From Erwinia pyri (GTDB lineage: Bacteria > Pseudomonadota > Gammaproteobacteria > Enterobacterales > Enterobacteriaceae), in assembly GCF_030758455.1 (NCBI RefSeq), contig NZ_CP132353.1, forward strand, positions 2,418,001 through 2,482,000: a DNA stretch of 64,000 nt. The letters are read 5' to 3'. Each line of letters starts with the position of its first letter. Position 1 is the stretch's first letter. This document shows, in pieces, positions 37,604 through 47,634 of this stretch. The notes beneath the pieces are model-generated. The model saw only the letters and a list, made by a program, of their open reading frames with translations, ran no database searches and was not told the DNA's origin. Made by a program: the position numbers and the translations under genes.

Positions 37604-38353
37604 TCAGAAGGTGTAACTGATTCCTGTCCAGAGGGTGACCTGAGAATTGTTGTCAACCATCGGACTGTCCTTCACTTCGCTACTCAGACGCGTATAGCGG
37701 CCTGCGAGCGTAGCGTTCCAGCTTGGGCTGATAGCATAAGCTGCCGTCAGCTCCAGATAGGGATTCCAGCTGCCGTCAGCATCATAGCTGTTTAACCCGC
37801 TGCGGCGCGACTCGCTTTTGGAAACACCATAATAGTAGTCATTCTGCTTGTCGCTGCTGTAGAGCGCACCAATGCCTGGTGTCAGGCTCAGGTCGCCAAG
37901 CTGGAAGCGATAGAGATAGGTCAGATCCCAGATAAAGCCATCGCTGTTGTCCAGCATATCGCCCGCCACGACCGTACGCACGATACCCCACTCCGCCGAG
38001 TGACGATAGGTCAGGCCGCCCATCATGGTCATATGACGTTTATCCAGTGCTTTCAGGCGCTTGTCTTTAGTGTCATCAGGGTCGAAGTTCTGCGGCGAGC
38101 CGAGTAGGGTCAGCGATAGCTGATTTTCCTGGTCTTTCCAGAGATAGTAGCCTGCGGTAAGACTGCGGACATAAAAGCTGTCGCCTTCATAATTTACAAT
38201 CGGGAAAGGATAATAACGTCCTTCGCCACCTTTATAGGGGCTTTGACTGTAAATAACGGATGCGCCAAGGGTTAATGGATTAGCCTGGGCAACGGTTGCA
38301 GCGAAAGTGCAGGGTAAAAGCAGAGCAAGGGCGCTAACTTTGAAATGGTTCAC
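37604..38353 (-). CDS. mipA: MipA/OmpV family outer-membrane protein
   Basis: A scaffolding or porin-like outer-membrane protein; E. coli MipA links the murein enzymes MltA and PBP1B. A GTG start at 38353 is preferred. It gives a clean signal peptide MNHFKVSALALLLPCTFAA cut near AQA-NP, and 249 residues against about 248 in E. coli. An upstream ATG at 38380 would prepend MLYLWNELI and spoil the signal. The body has alternating beta-strand segments, FPIVNYEGDSFYVR, YYLW, DNSDGFIWDLTYLYRF, YYYGVSKSESRRSGL and a terminal aromatic GISYTF, all features of outer-membrane barrels. Confidence 0.87.
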   Translation of the reverse strand: MNHFKVSALALLLPCTFAATVAQANPLTLGASVIYSQSPYKGGEGRYYPFPIVNYEGDSFYVRSLTAGYYLWKDQENQLSLTLLGSPQNFDPDDTKDKRLKALDKRHMTMMGGLTYRHSAEWGIVRTVVAGDMLDNSDGFIWDLTYLYRFQLGDLSLTPGIGALYSSDKQNDYYYGVSKSESRRSGLNSYDADGSWNPYLELTAAYAISPSWNATLAGRYTRLSSEVKDSPMVDNNSQVTLWTGISYTF

Positions 38354-38683
38354 AATTAATTCATTCCATAAATATAACAATCAGGTCTCCAGTCTATCAG
38401 CCGGAGGCTTATTCGTTAAAAAATTTACATCTCTTGTAGCACGTAGAATCAATTTATGCCGCTGGCAGCAAGCTGAGCAACAGAGTAATTTACAAAATTC
38501 GGCCAGCCCGCGCCAGACAAGGTAAGGCCTTAGAAAGATTCTGACTTTGTTATTGAAATATCATTGGAAATCGCTGGAGGTTCAGGAAATTTCTTAAATG
38601 CCAACTACGCTTTATTGAAAGAAGCCAAGTTTTGCCGAGCAGAGTCGCCCTAAATTTTATCTATCCCGATAAAAACGTCAGGT
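38354..38683. promoter_or_regulatory. Region between divergent mipA and yeaG
   Basis: About 330 bp with no gene, AT-rich. Its right end carries the sigma-54 promoter listed next. No convincing NtrC site (TGCACC-N5-GGTGCA type) was found by eye. Confidence 0.4.
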
Positions 38684-38699
38684 TGGCATAAGGGTTGCT
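38684..38699 (+). promoter_or_regulatory. Sigma-54 promoter of yeaGH
   Basis: TGGCATA-AGGG-TTGCT has the invariant GG (38685-38686) and GC (38697-38698) exactly ten bases apart and agrees with YTGGCACG-N4-TTGCW at all but two positions. The ATG of yeaG is 84 bases downstream. In E. coli yeaGH is part of the nitrogen-limitation (NtrC/sigma-54) response, which supports the call. Confidence 0.75.
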
Positions 38700-38782
38700 G
38701 TACTCAGTTATAAGTTCCTTCAGGGGCTGTCCATGATTAGGCTCCTGGTACCTGTGCTAAAAATGAAAGGACGGGCATCGCT

Positions 38783-40717
38783 ATGAATATATTCGATCAC
38801 TATCGTCAGCGTTATGAAGCTGCCAAGGACGAAGAGTTCACACTGCAGGAATTTCTTACCGTTTGCCGGCAAGATCGCAGCGCATACGCTAACGCGGCAG
38901 AAAGACTTTTGATGGCTATTGGTGAGCCAGTCATGGTCGATACTGCACAAGAGCCACGCCTTTCCCGACTGTTCTCCAACCGTGTTATTGCGCGTTACCC
39001 TGCCTTTGAGGAGTTTTACGGCATGGAAGAGGCGATTGAACAGATCGTCTCTTACCTGAAGCATGCAGCTCAGGGCCTTGAGGAGAAAAAACAGATCCTC
39101 TATTTGCTGGGTCCGGTAGGTGGCGGTAAGTCTTCTCTGGCGGAGCGGCTGAAATCACTGATGCAGCGCGTGCCTATCTATGTCTTAAGCGCCGATGGCG
39201 AACGCAGCCCGGTAAACGATCATCCTCTCTGCCTGTTTAATCCGCAGGAGGATGCCAATATCCTTGAAAAAGAGTATGGCGTGCCTCGTCGCTATCTTGG
39301 CACCATTATGTCTCCATGGGCTGCCAAGCGCCTGCATGATTTTGGCGGCGATATCTCCCGCTTCAAAGTTGTGAAAGTCTGGCCTTCTATTCTTGAACAG
39401 CTGGCCATTGCCAAAACAGAACCTGGCGATGAAAACAATCAGGATATCTCGGCGCTGGTCGGTAAAGTGGATATCCGTAAGCTGGAAAATCACGCGCAGA
39501 ACGATCCCGATGCCTATGGCTATTCTGGCGCGCTTTGCCGCGCAAACCAGGGGATCATGGAATTCGTGGAGATGTTTAAGGCGCCGATCAAGGTACTGCA
39601 TCCTCTGCTGACGGCTACTCAGGAAGGTAACTATAACGGTACCGAAGGGATCTCCGCCCTGCCGTTCAACGGTATTATTCTGGCGCACTCCAATGAATCT
39701 GAGTGGGTGACCTTCCGTAACAACAAAAACAACGAGGCGTTTCTTGACCGCGTCTATATCGTTAAGGTGCCCTACTGCCTGCGCGTTTCGGAAGAGATCA
39801 AAATCTACAACAAGCTGCTGGATCACAGTGAGCTGACCCATGCCCCCTGCGCACCGGGTACGCTGGAAACGCTGGCCCGCTTCTCAATCCTGTCGCGTCT
39901 GAAAGAGCCGGAAAACTCCAGCACCTACTCTAAAATGCGGGTGTATGACGGTGAGAGCCTGAAGGATACCGATCCCAAGGCGAAGTCGTATCAGGAGTAC
40001 CGTGACTACGCTGGCGTGGATGAAGGGATGAACGGCCTTTCCACCCGCTTCGCGTTTAAAATCCTCTCGCGCGTATTTAACTTTGACCATGCGGAAGTGG
40101 CGGCAAATCCGGTACATCTCTTCTACGTACTTGAGCAGCAGATTGAGCGCGAGCAGTTCCCGCAGGAGCAGGCAGAGAAGCATCTGGAACATCTGAAAGG
40201 CTACCTGATCCCGAAATATGCGGAGTTTATCGGTAAGGAGATCCAGACCGCTTATCTGGAATCCTATTCCGAATATGGGCAGAACATTTTTGACCGCTAC
40301 GTCACCTATGCCGATTTCTGGATCCAGGATCAGGAGTATCGCGATCCCGATACAGGTCAGCTCTTTGACCGTGAGTCGCTCAATGCTGAACTTGAAAAGA
40401 TTGAGAAACCGGCCGGGATCAGCAATCCCAAAGACTTCCGTAACGAAATCGTTAATTTCGTGCTGCGCGCCCGAGCCCACAACAGCGGCCGCAACCCGAA
40501 CTGGACAAGTTATGAGAAGTTAAGGACGGTGATTGAGAAGAAAATGTTCTCTAATACCGAAGAGTTGCTGCCGGTTATTTCGTTTAACGCCAAAACGTCC
40601 ACGGATGAACAGAAAAAGCATGATGATTTCGTTGACCGCATGATGGAGAAAGGTTACACCCGTAAACAGGTTCGCCTGCTGTGCGAATGGTACCTGCGAG
40701 TCAGAAAGTCATCCTGA
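38783..40717 (+). CDS. yeaG: YeaG serine protein kinase (PrkA family)
   Basis: A 644-residue PrkA-type protein, the E. coli YeaG length. The AAA-like domain carries Walker A GPVGGGKSS (residues 110-118), and the C-terminal PrkA kinase-like domain follows. The start MNIFDHYRQRYEAAKDEEFT has the ribosome site GGACGGG upstream. In E. coli it has kinase activity and acts in sustained nitrogen starvation, in part through RpoS. yeaH lies 72 bp downstream in the same operon, and a sigma-54 promoter precedes it. Confidence 0.96.
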   Translation: MNIFDHYRQRYEAAKDEEFTLQEFLTVCRQDRSAYANAAERLLMAIGEPVMVDTAQEPRLSRLFSNRVIARYPAFEEFYGMEEAIEQIVSYLKHAAQGLEEKKQILYLLGPVGGGKSSLAERLKSLMQRVPIYVLSADGERSPVNDHPLCLFNPQEDANILEKEYGVPRRYLGTIMSPWAAKRLHDFGGDISRFKVVKVWPSILEQLAIAKTEPGDENNQDISALVGKVDIRKLENHAQNDPDAYGYSGALCRANQGIMEFVEMFKAPIKVLHPLLTATQEGNYNGTEGISALPFNGIILAHSNESEWVTFRNNKNNEAFLDRVYIVKVPYCLRVSEEIKIYNKLLDHSELTHAPCAPGTLETLARFSILSRLKEPENSSTYSKMRVYDGESLKDTDPKAKSYQEYRDYAGVDEGMNGLSTRFAFKILSRVFNFDHAEVAANPVHLFYVLEQQIEREQFPQEQAEKHLEHLKGYLIPKYAEFIGKEIQTAYLESYSEYGQNIFDRYVTYADFWIQDQEYRDPDTGQLFDRESLNAELEKIEKPAGISNPKDFRNEIVNFVLRARAHNSGRNPNWTSYEKLRTVIEKKMFSNTEELLPVISFNAKTSTDEQKKHDDFVDRMMEKGYTRKQVRLLCEWYLRVRKSS

Positions 40718-40720
40718 TAG

Positions 40721-42070
<1,350 letters not shown>

Positions 42071-42090
42071 TTACACTGAGTTGCTCCCGA

Positions 42091-42113
42091 AGCCAGTAAA
42101 ACCTTTACTGGCT
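42091..42113 (+). terminator. Hairpin behind yeaH
   Basis: AGCCAGTAAA-acc-TTTACTGGCT followed by TAATT. Its stability is modest. The rest of 42114-42361 contains no recognisable gene. Confidence 0.55.
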
Positions 42114-42361
42114 TAATTCCCTCTCCTTCCGGCGAAACTCTTCTTAAAACGTCCGTTTCGACACTGTTTTTACTCAATCCCCTAAATAAAGCCTCTTTCA
42201 TGCGCACTCACAGGCATTTGCTATGGCGCTGAATGCGTTATGATTGTGCAGTGAAACAACTATCCACAGTGGTTAAATGAAACGCGCCGGGGCTTTGACA
42301 ATACCGGTACGATTACAACACACTGTACAGAAAGCCCTTTAAGAGACAGGAGAGTGCCCCC

Positions 42362-44089
42362 TTGGAAGCCAGCGCCATCTACAGTTTGTTTATCATCGGT
42401 TCCGTGCTGGTTGCCGCGAGCATTTTACTGAGTTCCTTCTCTTCAAAACTGGGTATCCCGATATTAGTCATCTTTCTCGCCTTAGGCATGCTGGCAGGCG
42501 TGGATGGCATTGGGGGCATCGCTTTTGATAACTACCCCGCAGCCTATCTGATCAGTAACCTCGCCTTAGCGGTGATCCTGCTCGACGGCGGCATGCGCAC
42601 CCAGGCCAGTTCCTTTAAAGTGGCTCTGGGTCCAGCTTTATCCCTGGCAACGGTGGGCGTACTGATCACCGCCGGATTAACCGGTATGGCCGCAGCCTGG
42701 CTGTTTAATCTCAATATGATTGAGGGTTTTCTGGTCGGTGCCATTATTGGCTCCACGGATGCTGCAGCCGTGTTTTCCCTGCTTGGCGGCAAGGGACTCA
42801 ATGAGCGCGTCAGCGCCACGCTGGAAATCGAGTCAGGCAGTAATGACCCGATGGCGGTGTTCCTGACCATTACGTTGATAGAGATGATTGAACAGGGACA
42901 AACCGGCCTGAGCTGGATGTTCGTGGTGCACCTTATTCAGCAGTTTGGCCTGGGTATCGTGCTGGGTCTGGGCGGCGGCTGGGCATTACAACAGTTGATT
43001 AATCGGGTGTCGCTTGCCAGCGGGCTTTATCCTCTGCTGGCGGTCAGCGGCGGTATCCTCGTCTTTGCCCTGACGACGGTCCTTGAAGGCAGTGGCATCC
43101 TGGCCGTTTATCTGTGTGGCTTCCTGTTAGGCAACCGGCCTATTCGCAACCGTCATGGCATATTGCAAACCTTTGATGGGATGGCCTGGCTGAGCCAGAT
43201 CGGCATGTTCCTGGTACTGGGCCTGCTAGTTAACCCCAGAGATCTGTGGAATATTGCGCTCCCTGCTATGATGCTTTCCGTCTGGCTGATTCTGATCGCC
43301 CGCCCGTTATCCGTTTTCGTCGGCCTGCTGCCCTTCCGGGGCTTCAGCACCCGTGAACGCTTCTTTATCAGCTGGGTGGGGCTGCGGGGCGCGGTTCCCA
43401 TTATTCTTGCCGTCTTCCCGATGATGGCCGGTTTGCCTCACGCATCGCTGTTCTTCAACATCGCTTTCTTTGTGGTGCTGGTTTCGCTGATGGTTCAGGG
43501 CACGTCGCTGGGCTTTGCTGCCCGCAAAGCGCGCGTGGTCGTCCCGCCGATGGCCTCACCCATCTCCCGCATCGGGTTAGATATACATCCTGAGAATCCC
43601 TGGGAACACTTTGTCTACCAGTTAGGTGCCGATAAGTGGTGCGTGGGCGCCGCACTGCGTGACCTGAGGATGCCAAGAGAGACGAGGATTGCCGCGCTGT
43701 TCCGCGATAATCTGCTGCTGCACCCTACCGGCAACACACGCCTGAAGGAGGGTGATGTCTTGTGCATCATCGGTCGTGAGAAAGATCTGCCCGCGCTCGG
43801 CAAGCTCTTCAGCCAGTCGCCGCCGGTATCGCTGGATCAGCGCTTCTTTGGCGATTTCATTCTGCAGGCCGATGCGCGCCTGCATGACGTCTCTGAAATT
43901 TACGGCATCGATCTGGATGAAGAGACCAATGTCCAGCAGACGCTGGGACACCTGATAGCCGGAATGATTGGCGGCGCACCGGTAGTGGGCGATCAGGTAG
44001 AGTGGAAAAATATGATCTGGACGGTGGCAGAAAAAGAGGCCAATGAGATCGTGAAAATTGGCGTCCGGGTCGCTGAGGAGAAAGTTTAA
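42362..44089 (+). CDS. cvrA: Potassium/proton antiporter CvrA (NhaP2, YcgO)
   Basis: A CPA1 antiporter of 575 residues starting from TTG at 42362, with AGGAG nine bases upstream and E. coli-like N-terminus [16 protein letters not shown]. About 12-13 membrane segments span residues 5-395. They include the ion-site region [21 protein letters not shown] and [11 protein letters not shown] (Asp conserved). The C-terminal part (about 400-575) holds an RCK/TrkA-C domain, where LREGDVLC-type [12 protein letters not shown] occurs, and a CorC/HlyC-like domain ending KIGVRVAEE. It probably adjusts cytoplasmic K+ under osmotic change. In E. coli it sits next to dadX. Confidence 0.93.
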   Translation: MEASAIYSLFIIGSVLVAASILLSSFSSKLGIPILVIFLALGMLAGVDGIGGIAFDNYPAAYLISNLALAVILLDGGMRTQASSFKVALGPALSLATVGVLITAGLTGMAAAWLFNLNMIEGFLVGAIIGSTDAAAVFSLLGGKGLNERVSATLEIESGSNDPMAVFLTITLIEMIEQGQTGLSWMFVVHLIQQFGLGIVLGLGGGWALQQLINRVSLASGLYPLLAVSGGILVFALTTVLEGSGILAVYLCGFLLGNRPIRNRHGILQTFDGMAWLSQIGMFLVLGLLVNPRDLWNIALPAMMLSVWLILIARPLSVFVGLLPFRGFSTRERFFISWVGLRGAVPIILAVFPMMAGLPHASLFFNIAFFVVLVSLMVQGTSLGFAARKARVVVPPMASPISRIGLDIHPENPWEHFVYQLGADKWCVGAALRDLRMPRETRIAALFRDNLLLHPTGNTRLKEGDVLCIIGREKDLPALGKLFSQSPPVSLDQRFFGDFILQADARLHDVSEIYGIDLDEETNVQQTLGHLIAGMIGGAPVVGDQVEWKNMIWTVAEKEANEIVKIGVRVAEEKV

Positions 44090-44192
44090 TGCCCTCAGAG
44101 CCAGGACCCGGAACATTCCTGGCCTCGCGGGCTCGATCTCCTGCAGATAACGTCTACGCTTAAAGTTCGTGTGGCAATAAAAGGAGTGAATC

Positions 44193-44426
44193 ATGGGTCA
44201 TGTTGTAAAGATTGGTCGCTATGAGATCATCGATGCAGAGCTGGATGCGGAAAATCTGGATACCGTGAGCATTCCCTGTACGACTAATCCCGCCCTGAGT
44301 TATCAGCTGGATGGCTGGGATGGCGAAACCAGCGTCCCGGCGTGGATTGACGGTGAGCCTGTGGAACTTGCCATTGGGCATTATGATAAACAACAGGATC
44401 GCTGGATATTGAAAAAGCCCGCCTGA
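44193..44426 (+). CDS. yebV: YebV family protein
   Basis: A 77-residue soluble acidic protein beginning MGHVVKIGRYEIIDAELDAE. It carries VSIPCTTNPALSYQLDGWDGETSVPA, the E. coli YebV pattern (IPC-xxxPxLxxQLDxWDxETSIPA), and a DxQQDRWILK-like end. Function unknown. In E. coli the gene lies elsewhere, so its place behind cvrA is different. GGAG lies seven bases upstream of the ATG. It is followed by a 13-bp hairpin. Confidence 0.75.
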   Translation: MGHVVKIGRYEIIDAELDAENLDTVSIPCTTNPALSYQLDGWDGETSVPAWIDGEPVELAIGHYDKQQDRWILKKPA

Positions 44427-44431
44427 CTCTA

Positions 44432-44462
44432 TTTCACCGTTACGGTAATCGTAGCGGTGAAA
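44432..44462 (+). terminator. Hairpin behind yebV
   Basis: TTTCACCGTTACG (44432-44444) pairs with CGTAGCGGTGAAA (44450-44462) with one G-U pair and a 5-base loop. TGATCTTT follows, a weak T tract. Confidence 0.6.
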
Positions 44463-44830
44463 TGATCTTTAAAGTGCCCCCATTTTGTTATTATTCCGTC
44501 ATATAAATAAGACTATTCTCTTTTCACCCCCTCTGATTAATTTCTGTTTTTTCTCAATTTAATTTAGTTTATCCCGATCGTTTTTTAGGAATTTCCCGTA
44601 TTAACTAACGCAAATAACTCCTGCATACTCTTTGTACTGCTTCATGATGAAACAGGTGATGTCTTCGCTGCTGTATGTTTCATTCTTGTCCGATTTATCC
44701 CTGTCGCATTAAGCGATAAAAGAAGAATTAATTATTAATGCTACAGGAATTGGCATTAATAACGTTACTCCTGAACGCGTGCTTTAATCCCGTCAGGGCA
44801 CTGATTCTTATTGAAAAGAGAGCAGGCATT
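44463..44830. promoter_or_regulatory. AT-rich leader of wbaP with RcsAB-like box
   Basis: 368 bp with no gene. TAGGAATTTCCCG at 44586-44598 agrees with the RcsAB-box consensus TRVGAAWAWTSYG at 11 of 13 positions, so capsule-type control by RcsA-RcsB is plausible. The leader is much richer in A/T than the genes either side. No JUMPstart element was found. Confidence 0.45.
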
Positions 44831-46297
44831 ATGGCAAGTACTCTGGTACTGAACGATCGTCGCCGCGCCTTTAGCGGCACCCGAAAAAACATTATTGCCA
44901 AGGTTACATTAAGTCTTTCAGATTTAATCTCGATTAATCTCGCCCTGTTTTTATCGGCGGCTACCGTACAAGGTATTTGGGGTAATTTAGATGTTTTTAT
45001 CCCGCCTCAGGAAGTTAAGGTTCGCTTTATTGCCCAGTTTGTCATGTCTGTGGTCTGTACGGCCTGGTTCTGGATGCGTTTACGGCATTATACTTACCGC
45101 AAACCATTCTGGTTTGAACTGAAAGAAGTGATTAAAACGCTGGTGATATTCTCTCTGCTTGATTTGGCGCTGATCGCCTTTTCAAAATGGGATTTCTCCA
45201 GGATGTTATGGAGTTTCACCTGGGCTTACGCCCTGATTCTGGTTCCCCTTCTGCGTTCAAGCGTTAAGCACGCCATTCTTAAAGCGGGTCAGTGGCAGAA
45301 GCAAACCATTATTATCGGCTCCGGTAAAAATGCCCGGGAAGCCTATGCCGCACTGCAAAGTGAAGAGCTGTTGGGCTATGAAGTGAAGGCGTTTGTGGCC
45401 GCCAATGGCCATACCGGCGCGGATAATCTCAACGGCGTACCGGTTATCACCTTAAAAGATATTGTCTGGGATACCGTTGACCTGGAAAATACTCAGTTCA
45501 TCGTAGCGATGGAATATGAGCAGCAGGGCATGCGTGATATGTGGCTGAAGCTGCTGTCGAAGAAAAAGTGCCGTTCTGTTTCGGTGGTGCCCACGCTGCG
45601 TGGCGTCCCGCTGTACGGTACCGATATGTCCTTTATCTTCAGTCATGAAGTGATGATCCTGCGGGTCAGCAATAATCTGGCAAAACGCTCTTCCCGCTTC
45701 CTGAAGCGCACCTTCGACGTGGTGGTGGCCTCGATGCTGCTGCTGTTCCTCGCTCCGGCATTTGGACTGATTTGCTGGATGGTGGGACGTGATGGCGGCA
45801 ATAAAATTTATGGTCACGAGCGTGTGGGCCAGGATGGCAAAAAATTCAAATGCCTGAAGTTCCGGTCGATGGTTACCAACTCCAAAGAGGTGCTGGAGGA
45901 GTTGCTGGCCACCAGCGAGGAAGCCCGCGTTGAATGGGATAAAGACTTTAAGCTCAAGAACGATCCTCGCGTCACTAAAATTGGTGCATTCCTGCGCAAA
46001 ACCAGCCTGGATGAGCTGCCGCAGCTCTGGAACGTGATCCGCGGCGAGATGAGTCTGGTGGGGCCGCGTCCGGTTATTGAAGCGGAGCTGGAACGTTACG
46101 CGGGGGATGTGGATTACTATCTGATGGCTAAACCCGGCATGACCGGCCTGTGGCAGGTGAGCGGCCGCAATGATATTGACTATGATACCCGCGTCTACTT
46201 TGACTCCTGGTATGTGAAAAACTGGGCGCTCTGGACTGACATCGCTATCCTGTTCAAAACTGCTGGCGTGGTACTGCGTCGGGATGGCGCATACTGA
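44831..46297 (+). CDS. Undecaprenyl-phosphate sugar phosphotransferase, WbaP/AmsG type
   Basis: A polyprenyl-phosphate hexose-1-phosphate transferase that would start assembly of an exopolysaccharide or O-antigen repeat on undecaprenyl phosphate. The start at 44831 (MASTLVLNDRRRAF) gives 488 residues; a longer frame from 44738 lacks a ribosome site. The N-terminal part has four to five membrane segments, then a CoA-binding-like domain with IIGSGKNAREAY. The C-terminal domain (PF02397) has KRTFDVVVASMLLL, GHERVGQDGKKFKCLKFRSM and DELPQLWNVIRGEMSLVGPRP, ending with aromatic and Tyr residues. No glycosyltransferases or flippase lie nearby, so it is an orphan initiator outside a polysaccharide cluster. 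Galactose or glucose 1-phosphate is likely transferred. Confidence 0.85.
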   Translation: MASTLVLNDRRRAFSGTRKNIIAKVTLSLSDLISINLALFLSAATVQGIWGNLDVFIPPQEVKVRFIAQFVMSVVCTAWFWMRLRHYTYRKPFWFELKEVIKTLVIFSLLDLALIAFSKWDFSRMLWSFTWAYALILVPLLRSSVKHAILKAGQWQKQTIIIGSGKNAREAYAALQSEELLGYEVKAFVAANGHTGADNLNGVPVITLKDIVWDTVDLENTQFIVAMEYEQQGMRDMWLKLLSKKKCRSVSVVPTLRGVPLYGTDMSFIFSHEVMILRVSNNLAKRSSRFLKRTFDVVVASMLLLFLAPAFGLICWMVGRDGGNKIYGHERVGQDGKKFKCLKFRSMVTNSKEVLEELLATSEEARVEWDKDFKLKNDPRVTKIGAFLRKTSLDELPQLWNVIRGEMSLVGPRPVIEAELERYAGDVDYYLMAKPGMTGLWQVSGRNDIDYDTRVYFDSWYVKNWALWTDIAILFKTAGVVLRRDGAY

Positions 46298-46419
46298 TCG
46301 ATAAGTGAGAGTCATGCCCACAGCAGCGGGCATGGCTCTCGCCTCTCCTGAAAATAGTTCGCTCTGCTCTTTTCTTTTCACGCAGTTGACACTACCCTGT
46401 GCGGCTTGCTTTTTAACGG

Positions 46420-47634
46420 ATGCCGTCACGCACGATGCAAAAATTCACCCTTCTTCTTCTCAGCCTGGTGCTGCTGGCACCGCTGGGTATTGACCTCTAT
46501 CTGCCGACTCTGCCTGAGATTGCCACCGGCCTGAACACGCCGGTGACCACCATTCAGACCACTATCCCCCTCTTTTTGCTGGTTATGGGATTAGGTCAGA
46601 TCGTCGCAGGCCCGCTGGTTGATAATCTCGGCAGAAAGCCCATCGCCCTGGCCGGGCTGCTGCTCTACGTACTGGGCAGTATTCTGGCCGCAACCGCAAC
46701 CGGCTGGCCACAGTTCCTTACCGCGCGAATTGTTCAGGGTTGTGCCGTCTGCTGTACCGCCGTGGTGGCATTTAGCGGCGTGCGCGATCGCCTTGAGGGA
46801 GATGATGCGGCAAAAGCTTATGGCTTTCTCAATGGCGCGCTGAACATCGTTCCCGCACTCGCTCCTATGCTTGGTGGCTTTCTGGCGGATGCCTTTGGCT
46901 GGCGTGCGCCGTTCTGGTTCCTGACCGGCTATGCGCTGGCGATCGGCTTGCTGATCCTGCGTTTCCTGCCGGAAACGCGGCCAGCCGGTACGCTGGCGGT
47001 GAAAGGACTCCCGCTGCGCCAGTATGCAGAGATTCTGCGGCAGCCGCGCTTTCTGGCTTTCACCTTCGCCAACGCGGGAGCAATGGGGATGGTCCTGACC
47101 TACGTCTCTCTGGCGCCACAGGTGCTGATGACGGAAGGCAAGCTTTCTGCCCTGCAGTTCTCCGTGGCTTTTGGGGCTAACGGTTTCTGGATCATGCTGG
47201 TAAGTGTGCTGGTGAATAAAATGATCCGCAAGGTGGGCAGGCCGATTTGCCTGGCGCTCGGCAGCCTGGCGATGGCTGCCGGTGCAGTGACCATGTGGGC
47301 GGGGATGATAATATTCCCGACAGAGATGCAGACCAGCTGGGCGCTCTATATGTTCCCGGTGGCGATCTCTGTTGCCGGACTCGCTTTCACCGTGGGGCCT
47401 GCCACCAGCTATGCGTTAGAGCCTTATCAACAGCAGGCGGGCGTAGCGTCTGCGCTGGCGGGCTTTATTCAGATGGCTGGGGGATCATCAGCAGGGCTGC
47501 TCGCTATGGCGCTTCCGCTGAGCGAAAAGCTGGCGCTGAGCGCCATGATGACCCTGGGTGCGGGGCTGGCCGCGCTGGCGTGGGTATACAGTAAAAAAGT
47601 GCGCGGCACGCTGACCGCGCTGAAAACTAACTGA
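46420..47634 (+). CDS. MFS transporter, Bcr/CflA drug-efflux type
   Basis: A 12-helix major-facilitator protein of 404 residues (an alternative start at 46435 gives 399). It has the DHA1 Bcr/CflA pattern: LLAPLGIDLYLPTLPEIATGL in helix 1, GPLVDNLGRKPI in the first cytoplasmic loop, ARIVQGCAVCCTAVVAFSGVRDRL and a FLPETRP end to the first half. Antibiotic or metabolite export is typical of the family, and the substrate cannot be inferred. The start has no strong ribosome site. Its 3' end overlaps convergent dadX by eight bases. It is not next to dadX in E. coli. Confidence 0.82.
   Translation: MPSRTMQKFTLLLLSLVLLAPLGIDLYLPTLPEIATGLNTPVTTIQTTIPLFLLVMGLGQIVAGPLVDNLGRKPIALAGLLLYVLGSILAATATGWPQFLTARIVQGCAVCCTAVVAFSGVRDRLEGDDAAKAYGFLNGALNIVPALAPMLGGFLADAFGWRAPFWFLTGYALAIGLLILRFLPETRPAGTLAVKGLPLRQYAEILRQPRFLAFTFANAGAMGMVLTYVSLAPQVLMTEGKLSALQFSVAFGANGFWIMLVSVLVNKMIRKVGRPICLALGSLAMAAGAVTMWAGMIIFPTEMQTSWALYMFPVAISVAGLAFTVGPATSYALEPYQQQAGVASALAGFIQMAGGSSAGLLAMALPLSEKLALSAMMTLGAGLAALAWVYSKKVRGTLTALKTN

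Noticed and set aside
45452..46429. 325-codon minus-strand frame across wbaP
   Set aside because: Antisense shadow, rich in His and Gln, and inconsistent with gene spacing.
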